Below are positions 27,268-38,395 of a stretch of DNA of 64,000 nt, piece by piece. Each line of letters opens with the position of its first letter. The first letter of the stretch is position 1. The notes under the pieces are model-generated. The model saw nothing but the letters and a program-made list of their open reading frames with translations. It searched no databases and was not told the origin of the DNA. Source of the DNA: Deltaproteobacteria bacterium (GTDB taxonomy: Bacteria; Myxococcota; UBA727; VGSZ01); NCBI GenBank assembly GCA_016177705.1, contig JACOUT010000004.1, positions 124,001-188,000 on the forward strand. Reading direction: 5' to 3'. Position numbers and translations under genes: made by a program.

Positions 27268-27765
27268 TCAGCGCTGACGAAGGTCGGCCACCAGGCGCGC
27301 GACGGCGGCGTCGTCGGTCAGGTGCTCGACGTAGTCGTCGCCGACGCGGCACATGGGCGCGCGATGGCAGGCGCCGTAGCACTCCACGGTGGTGCCGACC
27401 TCGATGGTCCCGTCGGGCGTGACACCGTGTCGCCGGTGCGGCGGCCCGTGCAGCTCGGCGCCCACGGCGCGCGCGATCTGTTCTGCCGTCTGCTCGGCGC
27501 CGACCAGCGCGCAGGGAAGCTGCACGCACACCTCGACGCGCGTCTTCGGCACCGGCTCGGTGAACAGCATCGAGTAGAAGGTGGCCAGCTCGACGGCGCT
27601 CGAGTGCGGTACGCCGACCAGCTCGGCGACCTCGGCCAGCGTGTCCTTCGACAGCCAGCCGGCTTCGCGCTGCGCCAGCTTCAACGACGGCAAGAGCGCG
27701 CTCTTCTTGTGGGGGTAGCGCTCGACCTCACCCCGGATGGCGGACCTGGTCGCTTCGGAGAGCAT
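27268..27765 (-). CDS. nuoE: NADH-quinone oxidoreductase subunit E (complex I)
   Basis: This 165-residue protein has the thioredoxin-like 2Fe-2S fold of NuoE: ligands Cys80 and Cys85 (CVQLPC) and Cys129 and Cys133 (CYGAC). The N-terminal helical part (HKKSALLPSLKLAQREAGWLS) is also typical. It forms the N1a centre of the NADH module with NuoF and NuoG. Here it stands alone on the minus strand, 16 kb from nuoF, between an envelope protein gene and a divergent sigma-54 activator, so it must have its own promoter or ride with nearby genes. Confidence 0.94.
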   Translation of the reverse strand: MLSEATRSAIRGEVERYPHKKSALLPSLKLAQREAGWLSKDTLAEVAELVGVPHSSAVELATFYSMLFTEPVPKTRVEVCVQLPCALVGAEQTAEQIARAVGAELHGPPHRRHGVTPDGTIEVGTTVECYGACHRAPMCRVGDDYVEHLTDDAAVARLVADLRQR

Positions 27766-27866
27766 GTCGGTGCGATGCGCCGGCTGCGGCCGTTTGGGAA
27801 GGGGGAAGGGCGCGTTTGTGTAGCCCTTTGCTCGATTCGCGCATGCCCGTGCGCTACCCTGGCTCC

Positions 27867-29750
<1,884 letters not shown>

Positions 29751-29756
29751 CGGTGC

Positions 29757-31946
29757 TCACAGATCGTCGAGGTCCACGTCTTCCGAGTCGCCGCTCGGCG
29801 CGGAGCCCTCGGCGCTCACCACCACGCTCGGGTCGGTGACTGCCACGCCGGTCAGACCCGTGGCGCTGCGGATGTTGGTGATGGGGCGAATCGTCAGCCC
29901 CTTCTCCGCGCGGCCGCCGGCAAGCGGCCGCGCCCAGGCCGCGACATCGACGGGCGGGCGCGTCGCCAGGATCTCCTCGAGCTCGAGCTGCAGCTCCTGC
30001 GCGCTCGCGTGGCGCTCGGCCGGGTTCCTCGCCGCCGCAGTGGCGAGCAGCGCGTCGAGGATGGGCGGCACGCCGGGCGTCAGCGTCGACAGCGGCGGCA
30101 ATGGGTCGTTCAGGATGGCGCGCATGGTGTCGAGGCGCTCACCGCGTTGAAACGGCAGGCGCCCGAGCGCTGCGTAGACGGTCATTGCCATCGCGTAGAC
30201 GTCGGTGCGTACGCTGGCCTGCTCGCCGAGCAGCAGCTCGGGCGCGAAGTAGGGCACCTTGCCCTTGACGGCGCCACGCTCCTCGTCGGGGGAGCCGAGC
30301 GCCTTGGCGATGCCGAAGTCCGACAGCTTCACCTCACCGGTACGGCTCACCAGGATGTTCTGCGGTGAGACGTCGCGGTGCAGGATGGGCGCGACGGCGC
30401 CGGAGGCGTCGCGCGCGGTGTGCGCGGCGTGCAGCCCGGCGCTCGCGTCCGCTATGACGCGGCACACCAGCTCGACGCTGGCGGGGATGCCTTGGTCGCG
30501 ACCGCGCCGAAGCAGGTCGCTGAAGTCGAGCCCGTCGACGTACTCCATGGCCAGGTACAGATCCTCGGTGCCGCGCCCGACCGTCAAGACGCGCACCACG
30601 TTCGGATGCTGGATGCGCCGCGCCAGCCGCGCCTCGAGCAGGAACATCTCGGAGAACTTGGGGTCGTCGCGCAGCGCCGGCAGGATGCACTTGATGGCGA
30701 TGAAGTGGTTCGGGTCGTCGGCGCGCACGCCGCGGAACACCTCGGCCATGCCGCCAACGCCGATGCGGTCGAACAACTGATACGCCGCGGTGGTGCGCGC
30801 GCGCGGCCGGTTGGCGGTGCGCGCCTGGTAGGCGCGCTCCACCTTGGCGCGCAGCTCCTCGGCGCGCGCCAACAGGTAGGGGCGGTGCGCGCCGGGTGGG
30901 ATGGCGCGCGGGTCGAGCTCGGCGAGCCGCTGCTGGTAGCCGCGCTCGATGGCCGCGAGCCCCGAGGAGCCGGACAGGCCGAGCACCACGTCGGCGTCGG
31001 TCTCTGGCTTCAGCTCGAGGTAGAGCGTCAGCACGTCGGTGGCGCCAGGCGGCAGCGCTGAGAGCTGTGACAGCAGCTTGGCGTCGGCCTGTGCGTGTGT
31101 CGGCCTGGCGTTCGCCTTCTCGACGTGACGTCGCGCGCGGTCGACCTTGGGCTTGGCGGTGGCCGCGAGCTGGAGCAGGCCGTTGTCGGCGAGCGTCTGC
31201 AACACCAGGCTGCCCATCATCGAGTCGAGGCGCGCGGCGGCAATGACCTCGTGCGCCGGCCGCACGCCGTCGACCAGCTCCGCGAGGTCGACGCCGCCCG
31301 TGAAGCTCTTCAATCGCGCCGCGGCGTTGCCGAATTCGCCCTGCGCCACCGGGTAGAGCGGCGCTACCCGTTCGGCGAGGCGCAGCAGCTCGGTCGGCGG
31401 TATCGCGCGCAGTTGCGCCTCGAGCACGAAGCCGAAGGGGTTGATGGCGGTGAGCGGCACGGCGTCGAGGTACGCCTCGTCGTCGTAGAAGCCCCAGCCA
31501 CCGAGCTCGGCGCCGAGCACGCGCCGGCAGGCGTCGCGCACCTCGTCGCGCAGCGCTTCGAGCACGGGCACCGGCCCGGCGCGGCGCGCCAGCGTGGCCA
31601 GCACGTGGCGACCCGGCGCGGCCTCCTTGAGCGCGCCGCGCTCGCGCAGCCGTCGCTCGAGGGCGGCGCCGCCGTCGGCAATGGCGAAGTGCACCGGCTC
31701 GCCGGCGAGGAAGTACAGCGTGCCCGAGGCGTTGCCGCCGTCGATCACCAGGCGGCCGGTGCGCTCCTCGACGAACAGGTGCACCAGCAACTTGGCGCCG
31801 CGCCCCGGGCCGAGGTCGCCCGTCAGCGAGGCGACGCCCGGTTCCCCTCGCGCGACGGGCTGTTGCTCCGCCGCCGCGGGTTCGACGGGCGCGCCCTCCT
31901 TGGACGGGGTGGGGCGCCCGCTCAGGCTGACGATGCGCAGGGCCAC
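29757..31946 (-). CDS. Ser/Thr protein kinase with N-terminal PATAN (DUF4388) domain
   Basis: The GTG at 31946 has AAGGA six bases upstream. Residues about 40-110 match a PATAN/DUF4388 module (TGRLVIDGG..GTLYFLAGEPVHFAIADG), and a long helical region follows. At about 315-375 is a helical stretch that may be J-like. The C-terminal kinase domain (about 390-650) has the loop IGVGGMAEVF, ATP Lys in IAIK, HRDVSPQN, DFG and APE, so catalysis looks intact. No transmembrane helix is visible, so it should be cytoplasmic. The tail is acidic (EDVDLDDL). The convergent FHA activator is an obvious candidate target, but this is inference from position only. Confidence 0.9.
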   Translation of the reverse strand: MALRIVSLSGRPTPSKEGAPVEPAAAEQQPVARGEPGVASLTGDLGPGRGAKLLVHLFVEERTGRLVIDGGNASGTLYFLAGEPVHFAIADGGAALERRLRERGALKEAAPGRHVLATLARRAGPVPVLEALRDEVRDACRRVLGAELGGWGFYDDEAYLDAVPLTAINPFGFVLEAQLRAIPPTELLRLAERVAPLYPVAQGEFGNAAARLKSFTGGVDLAELVDGVRPAHEVIAAARLDSMMGSLVLQTLADNGLLQLAATAKPKVDRARRHVEKANARPTHAQADAKLLSQLSALPPGATDVLTLYLELKPETDADVVLGLSGSSGLAAIERGYQQRLAELDPRAIPPGAHRPYLLARAEELRAKVERAYQARTANRPRARTTAAYQLFDRIGVGGMAEVFRGVRADDPNHFIAIKCILPALRDDPKFSEMFLLEARLARRIQHPNVVRVLTVGRGTEDLYLAMEYVDGLDFSDLLRRGRDQGIPASVELVCRVIADASAGLHAAHTARDASGAVAPILHRDVSPQNILVSRTGEVKLSDFGIAKALGSPDEERGAVKGKVPYFAPELLLGEQASVRTDVYAMAMTVYAALGRLPFQRGERLDTMRAILNDPLPPLSTLTPGVPPILDALLATAAARNPAERHASAQELQLELEEILATRPPVDVAAWARPLAGGRAEKGLTIRPITNIRSATGLTGVAVTDPSVVVSAEGSAPSGDSEDVDLDDL

Positions 31947-32084
31947 GGAAGATCCTTGTCGCACAATGTGGCGCGCGTCGCACGTCGACCGGTCGTGCGC
32001 ACCGAAGCGGGCCAGATTGGCGTGCGGACCGCGGCACGCTTGACGTGGGCGCGAGACAGGGCGGCGGTTCCTGCGCGGCCCGGG

Positions 32085-32798
32085 CTACTCGAGCCGCTCG
32101 GCGACGAAACCACCGAGCACGCCGACCGACGCAGCGCCGACGACCCCGCCGGCGCCGGCACCGGCCACGATACCGATGCCGATGGCTGTGAAGCTGTCGG
32201 TCCGCAACGTGTACCCTACGCCGACCCCAACCGCAGCGCCCAGGAACCCGCCGCCGATGGCGCCAAGGCACGTCCCGGCCCCTTCCGCAGCGGCCGCGAT
32301 CCCGGCACGCGCCGGGTCGACATCGTGGACAAGGGCGGCGAACGAAGCGACCCCGGCGCCGAGCGTCGGCAGCGCCACGAACGATGCCAGAAGGGGCAGC
32401 ACCAGCGGACTGAGGAACAACATCGGTGCCACGGAGGCCACGGCTACCGTGGCGCCAAAAACCACGCCGAAGCCGACGGCGGAGCCGACCGACCCGCCGA
32501 TCGCGCCCAACACCCACGGGGCGGGTGCCTCGTCCTTCACCTGCGTCTGCCTGGTGACCGGCGCTTGCCGACTCGTCGGAGCCGGGGCCCGAGCGCTGTT
32601 CGTGCTCGCGGCGGGAGCCTCGACGTCGTCGGGCTCCTCCTCCGGCGTGGCGCCGATCACCGTCCTCGTGGCCGGAGCGGTCGGCTGCTCCTGCTGCGGA
32701 GGCTCATCGGCAACCGCTGTCGGCGCGACCAGCACCGCGAGCAGCAGCGCGAGCAACGTGAGTGCGGTAGCGCGGTGTGAAGTCGTGAGCGGAGCCAT
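32085..32798 (-). CDS. Glycine-rich multi-pass membrane protein
   Basis: A signal peptide (TALTLLALLLAVLVAPTAVA) is followed by a Pro/Thr/Glu linker. Four or five hydrophobic glycine-rich helices occupy about 95-235 (GAIGGSVGSAVGFGVVFGATVAV, MLFLSPLVLPLLASFVALPTLGAGVASFAAL, GAIGGGFLGAAVGVGVGY, AIGIGIVAGAGAGGVVGAASVGVLGG). GxxxG spacing suggests tight helix packing or oligomerisation. I do not recognise the family. The gene stands alone; a 214-bp gap lies upstream. Confidence 0.6.
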   Translation of the reverse strand: MAPLTTSHRATALTLLALLLAVLVAPTAVADEPPQQEQPTAPATRTVIGATPEEEPDDVEAPAASTNSARAPAPTSRQAPVTRQTQVKDEAPAPWVLGAIGGSVGSAVGFGVVFGATVAVASVAPMLFLSPLVLPLLASFVALPTLGAGVASFAALVHDVDPARAGIAAAAEGAGTCLGAIGGGFLGAAVGVGVGYTLRTDSFTAIGIGIVAGAGAGGVVGAASVGVLGGFVAERLE

Positions 32799-33012
32799 GG
32801 AGTTCTCCCGAAGAACCTGAGCAGCGCAGCGGGCATCTGCAGTGGCTGTGCCAAACGCCTGGCGTCACACCGCCGGCGTCTCGCGTGGCCAAGCAAGCGT
32901 TGCTGGCAGCGCCATGGTCACGCCGACATCTGGTTGCGGTGTGCCGCCCGTGTGGCCATAGGGGGGCACGCCCGAGGGTGCGCCTGCTCGGTGTCGCGGC
33001 GCTTGAGCTCGA
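32799..33012. other. 214-bp intergenic region, the largest non-coding gap
   Basis: The region lies upstream of the glycine-rich membrane protein gene and downstream of the lipoprotein gene at 33013-33630. It should hold the promoter of the former and a terminator of the latter, since both are on the minus strand. No clear sigma-70 or sigma-54 box is visible. One imperfect hairpin is listed separately. Confidence 0.5.
32938..32972 (-). terminator. Possible hairpin terminator
   Basis: GGTGTGCCGCCC and GGGGGGCACGCC (arms 32938-32949 and 32961-32972) can pair over 12 bp with one mismatch and a G-U pair, with an 11-nt loop. It lies 41 bp past the stop of the minus-strand lipoprotein gene. There is no T-tract, so intrinsic termination is only a guess. 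Confidence 0.35.
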
Positions 33013-33630
33013 TCAGATCTCCGTGTCGATCTCAAACGTGCCATTGGCGCTGGTCGCCGTACCGGTCACCTCGGTCGACCCCTCGACGCGCTCGGTGCCG
33101 CTGGCGCCGTCGTCCGCGATGGCGCCGGCGAAGGCGATGTCGAGCTCCAGGTCGCCATCGAGATCGCCGCTCATGACGACGGTGCCCACCAGCGTGCCCG
33201 AGAGCGTGCCGGTGGGGATGTCGCGCAACTGCAGGTCGAGCGCCAGCGGCGCGCCGTCGGCGGTGGCGAAGACGATCGCGATCTCCTCCACGACGTCCTC
33301 GGTCTCGGGATCGTCGATGGCGCCGTCCGAGTACTCGGCGAGCGCCACCTCGAGGCGCATGCCCTTGTTGTCGCTCGAGCCCTGATCGACCTGGCCGGTG
33401 ACGTCGATGGTGCCGCTCTCCTCGCCGTCGTCGGACTGCGGCGGGATGTTGGCCGACGAGGCGGCGTTGAAGCCGGCGAAACCGAGCGCCAAGGACTTGG
33501 TGACGACGTCGTCCACGCCCAGATAGGCGACGCGCGCCTCCTCCTCGGAGCCGACCTCACCGCACGCGCACGACGGCAGCACCGGAGCGGCGAGCAAGAA
33601 TGGGCTGAGGAGGGCAATGCGCGGCGTCAT
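33013..33630 (-). CDS. Lipoprotein of unknown function, beta-rich
   Basis: The ATG at 33630 gives a signal sequence ending in PVLPSC. The mature 185 residues are acidic and Thr/Gly/Asp-rich, with alternating hydrophobic residues typical of a beta-sandwich or beta-barrel (TLSGTLVGTVVMSGDLDGDLELDIAFAG). No known domain is recognised. The start is divergent from the cyclase gene and overlaps its upstream frame, so the two probably share a small promoter region. The function may be structural or ligand-binding at the membrane surface. Confidence 0.65.
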   Translation of the reverse strand: MTPRIALLSPFLLAAPVLPSCACGEVGSEEEARVAYLGVDDVVTKSLALGFAGFNAASSANIPPQSDDGEESGTIDVTGQVDQGSSDNKGMRLEVALAEYSDGAIDDPETEDVVEEIAIVFATADGAPLALDLQLRDIPTGTLSGTLVGTVVMSGDLDGDLELDIAFAGAIADDGASGTERVEGSTEVTGTATSANGTFEIDTEI

Positions 33631-33652
33631 GGCGCCAGTGTACAAGAGGCCC

Positions 33653-35194
33653 GTGGTAGTCGTCCGTGTTCCGGTGCAGGTGAAGGCCCGCCTCCAGCGG
33701 CGGCCGGTGCGCGCGGCCATCGCGCTCGTGCTGCTCAGCGCGCACCTCACCGGCATGCTGCTCGCGGGCTTCTCGCTCGGTCGCATCGGCGTCGCCATGG
33801 TCGCCACCACGCTCGGCTTCCTGGCCGTCCCGTTTTGCTCTTGGGAGCTGTCGCGCCTCGTTGATTGGCTGCTGCAGCGCGCGCTGCGTCGGCTCGCGCT
33901 GCTTGGCGCTACCGTGCGTGTCATCGTCGGCGCCAGCGCCATCGCGCTGTTGCCGCAGCTCTACGGCGTGCTCGGCAACGCCCCGTTGCCGGCCATCGGG
34001 CGCGTCGTCGAGCTGACCGCCATCTTCGTCTCAATCGGCGTGGCGGCAGGCATGATCCTGGTCGGGCTCGGTGTCGCCGACGTGCTGACGGCGGCCACCG
34101 CCAAGTTCCGCCACATCTCCACCCGCCTGATGGCGCTGCTGTTGGTCACGTCGGCCGGCAGCCTGTTGTGGCTGTCGTTCCTGGGCGCGCAACTGGAGGG
34201 CCTGCTCGAGTGGGCGGTGGCGCAGGGTCACCTCGACTCGTACCAAGACGCGCTCTCGCAGATCCAGAACCTGGCGCGCAGCTACCTCGGCGTCTTCGCC
34301 GGCGCCATCGGCCTCGAGCTGCCGTTCGTGCTCTTGTTGGCCTGGCGCTTCGGTCAGAACGCCACGCGCGGCATCGCCGAGCTGCGCGAGGGCTTCGAGC
34401 GTGTGGGCGACGGCGATCTCGAGGAGCCGATCACCGTCGAGGGCAACGACGAGATCGCCGACATGCAGCGCGGCTTCAACGACATGCTCAAGTCCGCGCG
34501 CGAGCGCCGCTTCCTCGAGACCGCCTTCGGCCGCTACGTGTCGCCGGCGGTGCTCGAGCGCCTGCGCGGCCAGCAGGGCGGCGTCGCCACCGAGCAGCGC
34601 ACGGCAACGGTGATGTTCACCGACATCCGCGGCTTCACCAAGCTGTCCTCGGAGCTGTCGCCCGAGGAGGTGATCGCGCTGCTCAACCGCTACCTGTCGC
34701 TCTTGATCGACGTGGTGTCGCGCCACGACGGCTACATCAACAAGTTCGTCGGCGACGCCATCGTGGTCGTGTGGAACGCGCCGCTCGATCAGTCCGATCA
34801 CGCAGCGCGCGCGGTGCGCTGCGCGCGCGACATGCTGGTCGAGCTGGCGCGCGCCAACGCCGAGCGCGCCTTCGGCGAGCGCACGGTGGAGATGGGCATC
34901 GGCATCAACACCGGACCGCTGGTGATGGGCAACCTCGGCAACGAGCGCGTGGTCGAGTTCGCCGTCATCGGCGACACCGTCAACGTGGCGAGCCGGTGCT
35001 GCTCCCAGGCCAAGGCCAAGCAGATCGTGTGCACCCCCGCGGTGCTCGAGGCGGCGGCGGCGCACGACACGCAGGCGAACGGTGGCTTCCGCTCGCTCGG
35101 CCCGGTTGAGCTGAAGGGCAAGGGTTCGGTGGAGCTGCTGGCAGCCGCACCCCTTGACGAAGCAGCCCGCCCCGACCATCAAGCGACGCCATGA
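33653..35194 (+). CDS. Class III adenylate cyclase with six-helix membrane sensor and HAMP domain
   Basis: About six transmembrane helices occupy residues 10-245, followed by a HAMP linker (LREGFERVGDGDLEEPI...DEIADMQRGFNDM). The class III nucleotide cyclase domain follows: metal-binding Asp in MFTDIRGFT, Asp in INKFVGDAIVVVW, and the VIGDTVNVASR segment with the transition-state Asn and Arg. The Lys in NKFVGD and the Asp-Thr pair favour ATP as substrate. It should convert ATP to cyclic AMP in response to a membrane signal. The start is uncertain: GTG 33653 is close to AAGAGG, and the frame is open from 33617. The stop overlaps the NuoG start (ATGA), which is unusual for a cyclase. Confidence 0.9.
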   Translation: MVVVRVPVQVKARLQRRPVRAAIALVLLSAHLTGMLLAGFSLGRIGVAMVATTLGFLAVPFCSWELSRLVDWLLQRALRRLALLGATVRVIVGASAIALLPQLYGVLGNAPLPAIGRVVELTAIFVSIGVAAGMILVGLGVADVLTAATAKFRHISTRLMALLLVTSAGSLLWLSFLGAQLEGLLEWAVAQGHLDSYQDALSQIQNLARSYLGVFAGAIGLELPFVLLLAWRFGQNATRGIAELREGFERVGDGDLEEPITVEGNDEIADMQRGFNDMLKSARERRFLETAFGRYVSPAVLERLRGQQGGVATEQRTATVMFTDIRGFTKLSSELSPEEVIALLNRYLSLLIDVVSRHDGYINKFVGDAIVVVWNAPLDQSDHAARAVRCARDMLVELARANAERAFGERTVEMGIGINTGPLVMGNLGNERVVEFAVIGDTVNVASRCCSQAKAKQIVCTPAVLEAAAAHDTQANGGFRSLGPVELKGKGSVELLAAAPLDEAARPDHQATP

Positions 35195-37257
35195 CGACGA
35201 GCACGACCAGCGACAAGCCCGCCGCCAAAGACGTGCCGCCGGCCGCACCTGCTGCCGCACCTGCTGCCGCGCCGTCCACAGCACCGTCAGATGTCGTCAC
35301 GCTCACCATCAACGGCGTCAGGGTGACGGCCAAGAAGGGCATGTTGCTGATCGAGGCGGCCAAGCTCGCCGGCGTCGACATCCCGGTGTTCTGCTACCAC
35401 GACCGCCTGAAGCCGGTTGGCGCCTGCCGCATGTGCCTGGTCGAGATCGAGAAGATGCCGCGCCTGCAGACAGCGTGCACCACGCCGGTCGGCCAGGACA
35501 TGGTGGTCAAGACCCAGAGCGACAACGCCAACAGCGGGCAGCGCTCGGTGCTGTCGCTGCTGCTCGCCAACCACCCCCTCGATTGCCCGGTGTGCGACAA
35601 GGGCGGCGAGTGCCCGCTGCAGGACAACGCCTTCGGCCACGGGCCGGGCGTGTCGACGTTCAAGGAAGAGAAACGACACGCGGACAAGGCCTTCGAGCTG
35701 TCGGAGCAGATCCTGCTCGACCGCGAGCGCTGCATCCTCTGCTACCGCTGCGTGCGCTTCCACGAGGAGATCCCGGGTGACCGCGCGCTCGGCGTGGTCG
35801 ATCGCGGCGGCCACGGCGTGATCGGCGTGCCGGCGGGCGAGCGCTACGACTCGCCCTTCTCCGGCAACGTCATCGACCTGTGCCCCGTCGGGGCGCTGAC
35901 CTCCCGCCAGTACCGCTTCCGCTCGCGTCCGTGGGAGCTGACGACCACGCCGTCGATCGCGTGCGACGACGCCGTGGGCGCGCACGTCGACGTCGATACG
36001 CGCGATGGCCGCGTGCTGCGCGTGCGCCCGCGCGTCGACTTCCAGCGAAACGACGCCTGGCTCGCCGACCACACGCGCTTTGGCACCGTCCCGCAAGACC
36101 GCGGAGAGCGCCTGGCGACGCCGCTGGTGCGTGACGCTGCCGGCGCGCTCAAGCCGGCCGGCTGGCCGAGCGCGCTCGCGCGCGCCGCCTCGCTGTTGCG
36201 CGGGCAGCCGACCGCCGTGCTGGTGCACCCGAACGTCACCAACGAGGCGATGGGAGTGGTCGCCGACCTGCGCCTCGGCCCATTGTGCGTGCTGCCGCGC
36301 CTGTCGGCGTGGCCGGCGCGCGGCACGCTCTTCTCTGTCGCACGCTCGAAGACCGTGGTGGTGGTGGGCGTCGACCCGTGGCGCGAGCTGCCGCTTTTGG
36401 CGCTGTGGATCCGCCGCGCGGTGGCGCCGAGCGCGTCGTCGATGGGCGTGCCGGCCGGCTTCCCGCTGGCCGCGGGCCAGGCCGGCGCCAACCTGATCGT
36501 GCTGCACGACGACAACGGCCTGGCGCGCGACACGCTGCACTGGATCAAAGCGGGCAAGGGCGAGCTACGTGCACGCCTGGCCGAGCTGGTGGAGGGGCTC
36601 GAGGGTCACGGTCCGCTGGCGGCCGTGGCGGCGGCGCTCGACGACGCGCCCGCCACCTTGCTCGTCGGCAGCGCGCTCAGCCACGACCCAGAAGCGCGGC
36701 CGCTGCTCGACAAGCTCGCCGCCGGCATCGGCGCCACCGGTGACGGCGGCCTGGTGGGCGCGCCCGACCCGTACGCCAACGCGCGCGGCGCCGTCGAGCT
36801 GTTCGGCGCCGCCGCCGCGGACGACCCGATGGGCAAGGGTGGCGTGGTGCAGCGCGCCGCCTACGGCGACCTCGAGCGCGCGCTGCTGGTCGGCGCCGTC
36901 GACGTCAAGGATCTCGGCAAGGCGCGCGGCGTCTGGCTCACGCACAGCCTGCCCGCGGAGGCGCCCGAGGTGCCGGCCTTCGTCGACGTGGTGCTGCCGC
37001 TCGCCCACCCCTATGAGCAGTCCGGCTCGTTCACCAACCTCGAGGGCACGCCGCAGCACTTCGACGCGGCCGGCATGCCACCAGGTCGCGGCGACGCGTC
37101 GGCGCGCGCGGATTGGGCGGCGTTGGCGGCGCTGGCCGACGAGCTCGGCGGCGGTGTGCCTCGCGAGCTGGTAGCGTTGCGCGACCACCTCGGTCGGACG
37201 CAGCCGCTGTTGGCGCGCGTGCCGCGCCCCAAGAAGGGGCTGGCGGTGCTGGCGTGA
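35191..37257 (+). CDS. nuoG: NADH-quinone oxidoreductase subunit G (complex I)
   Basis: This 688-residue protein has an N-terminal 2Fe-2S ferredoxin domain (CYHDRLKPVGACRMC plus a fourth Cys in CTTP). Next are the N5 4Fe-4S site (HPLDCPVCDKGGECPLQD) and the N4 site (CILCYRC and CPVGAL). A molybdopterin-oxidoreductase-like C-terminal half follows, with no sign of a bound molybdenum cofactor. The first 35 residues are Ala/Pro-rich, longer than usual. NuoG relays electrons from NuoE/F towards NuoI. Its ATG overlaps the cyclase stop, and NuoH follows at 28 bp, giving a cyclase-nuoG-nuoH operon without nuoI or the other subunits. Confidence 0.95.
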   Translation: MTTSTTSDKPAAKDVPPAAPAAAPAAAPSTAPSDVVTLTINGVRVTAKKGMLLIEAAKLAGVDIPVFCYHDRLKPVGACRMCLVEIEKMPRLQTACTTPVGQDMVVKTQSDNANSGQRSVLSLLLANHPLDCPVCDKGGECPLQDNAFGHGPGVSTFKEEKRHADKAFELSEQILLDRERCILCYRCVRFHEEIPGDRALGVVDRGGHGVIGVPAGERYDSPFSGNVIDLCPVGALTSRQYRFRSRPWELTTTPSIACDDAVGAHVDVDTRDGRVLRVRPRVDFQRNDAWLADHTRFGTVPQDRGERLATPLVRDAAGALKPAGWPSALARAASLLRGQPTAVLVHPNVTNEAMGVVADLRLGPLCVLPRLSAWPARGTLFSVARSKTVVVVGVDPWRELPLLALWIRRAVAPSASSMGVPAGFPLAAGQAGANLIVLHDDNGLARDTLHWIKAGKGELRARLAELVEGLEGHGPLAAVAAALDDAPATLLVGSALSHDPEARPLLDKLAAGIGATGDGGLVGAPDPYANARGAVELFGAAAADDPMGKGGVVQRAAYGDLERALLVGAVDVKDLGKARGVWLTHSLPAEAPEVPAFVDVVLPLAHPYEQSGSFTNLEGTPQHFDAAGMPPGRGDASARADWAALAALADELGGGVPRELVALRDHLGRTQPLLARVPRPKKGLAVLA

Positions 37258-37285
37258 CGACGTGTCTCCAACCGACGGTGGTGCC

Positions 37286-38323
37286 ATGAGCTGGCTCACG
37301 CAGACCGAGCTGTTCGGCTTCACGCTCGCCAACTGGCTCTACTTCGTGGTGCTCTGCCTCGGTTTCGTGGCCGTCCTGCTCGGTGGCGTCGCTTACACCA
37401 CGCTGTTCGAGCGACGCGTCATCTCGCTGATGCAGGTGCGCCGCGGCCCGAACCGTGCCGGCCCGCTCGGCGTGTTTCAGCCCATCGCCGACGGCGTCAA
37501 GCTGTTCTTCAAGGAAGACACCGTCCCCGACACGGCCGACAAGGTGCTGCACCGCCTCGCGCCGGCCATCTCGCTGTTCGCGGCGCTGGCCGCGTTCGCG
37601 GTGGTGCCGGTGGGAGACGCTTACGCCATCCCCGGCTTCGGCACCGTGCAACTCTGGATCGCCGATCTGAACGTCGGCGTGCTCTACCTGCTCGGCATCG
37701 CGTCGATCGGCGTCTACGGCATCGTGCTCGGCGGCTGGTCGAGCGGCAACAAGTACTCGCTGCTCGGCGCGCTACGCGGCGCGGCGCAGCTCATCAGCTA
37801 CGAGATCGTGCTCGGCATGTCGCTGGTCGGCGTGGTCATGATCACGGGCGAGATGAGCCTGCGAGGCATCGTGCAGTGGCAGGCGGAGCACCACGTCCCG
37901 CTGGTGCTGTTGCAGCCCGTCGGCTTCATGCTCTTCGTCACCGGCATGTTCGCCGAGACCAATCGAGCGCCCTTCGACCTCGTCGAGGCCGATACCGAGC
38001 TGGTAGCGGGCTTTCACACCGAGTACAGCGGCTTTCGCTTCGGCATGTTCATGATGTCCGAGTACATGGCGATGATCACCGTGTCGGCGGTCGCCACCTC
38101 GCTGTTCTTGGGCGGCTGGGGCGGCCCCTTCGGCTTCTTGCCCGGCCCGTGGTGGGTGGTCATCGGTATCGTCTGCTTCCTGTTCCTGTTCGTGTGGGTG
38201 CGCGCCACCATCCCGCGCCTTCGCTACGACCAGCTCATGCGCTTCTCCTGGAGCTGGCTCATCCCCATCGGCCTGCTCAACTTGGCGGTCACGGCCGTCT
38301 TGGTGGTGTTGCTCGATTCGTGA
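37286..38323 (+). CDS. nuoH: NADH-quinone oxidoreductase subunit H (complex I membrane subunit)
   Basis: This 345-residue protein has eight or so transmembrane helices and the NuoH signatures ERRVISLMQVRRGPNR and FAETNRAPFDLVEADTELVAGFHTEYSG. This subunit forms the quinone-binding junction between the peripheral and membrane arms. The ATG at 37286 is preferred over a GTG at 37262. It is in the same orientation as nuoG (28-bp gap). The next gene, an FHA protein, starts 72 bp downstream. No nuoI follows, whereas most bacteria have nuoG-nuoH-nuoI in order. Confidence 0.95.
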   Translation: MSWLTQTELFGFTLANWLYFVVLCLGFVAVLLGGVAYTTLFERRVISLMQVRRGPNRAGPLGVFQPIADGVKLFFKEDTVPDTADKVLHRLAPAISLFAALAAFAVVPVGDAYAIPGFGTVQLWIADLNVGVLYLLGIASIGVYGIVLGGWSSGNKYSLLGALRGAAQLISYEIVLGMSLVGVVMITGEMSLRGIVQWQAEHHVPLVLLQPVGFMLFVTGMFAETNRAPFDLVEADTELVAGFHTEYSGFRFGMFMMSEYMAMITVSAVATSLFLGGWGGPFGFLPGPWWVVIGIVCFLFLFVWVRATIPRLRYDQLMRFSWSWLIPIGLLNLAVTAVLVVLLDS

Positions 38324-38395
38324 CACCGCTGTGGCCCGTGCGCGCCGTCGCGCGCCGGCCTGCTAGGCTCGCACCGGGGGGAGAGGGAGCGATCG

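Noticed and set aside
30334..32517. 727-codon open frame on the minus strand
   Set aside because: It is an out-of-frame shadow of the PATAN-kinase gene and its neighbour, nearly all Arg, Gly and Ala.
32176..32820. 214-codon plus-strand frame over the glycine-rich membrane protein
   Set aside because: The minus-strand frame has a convincing signal peptide and membrane helices. The plus-strand frame has no domain and a Pro/Ala/Ser composition.
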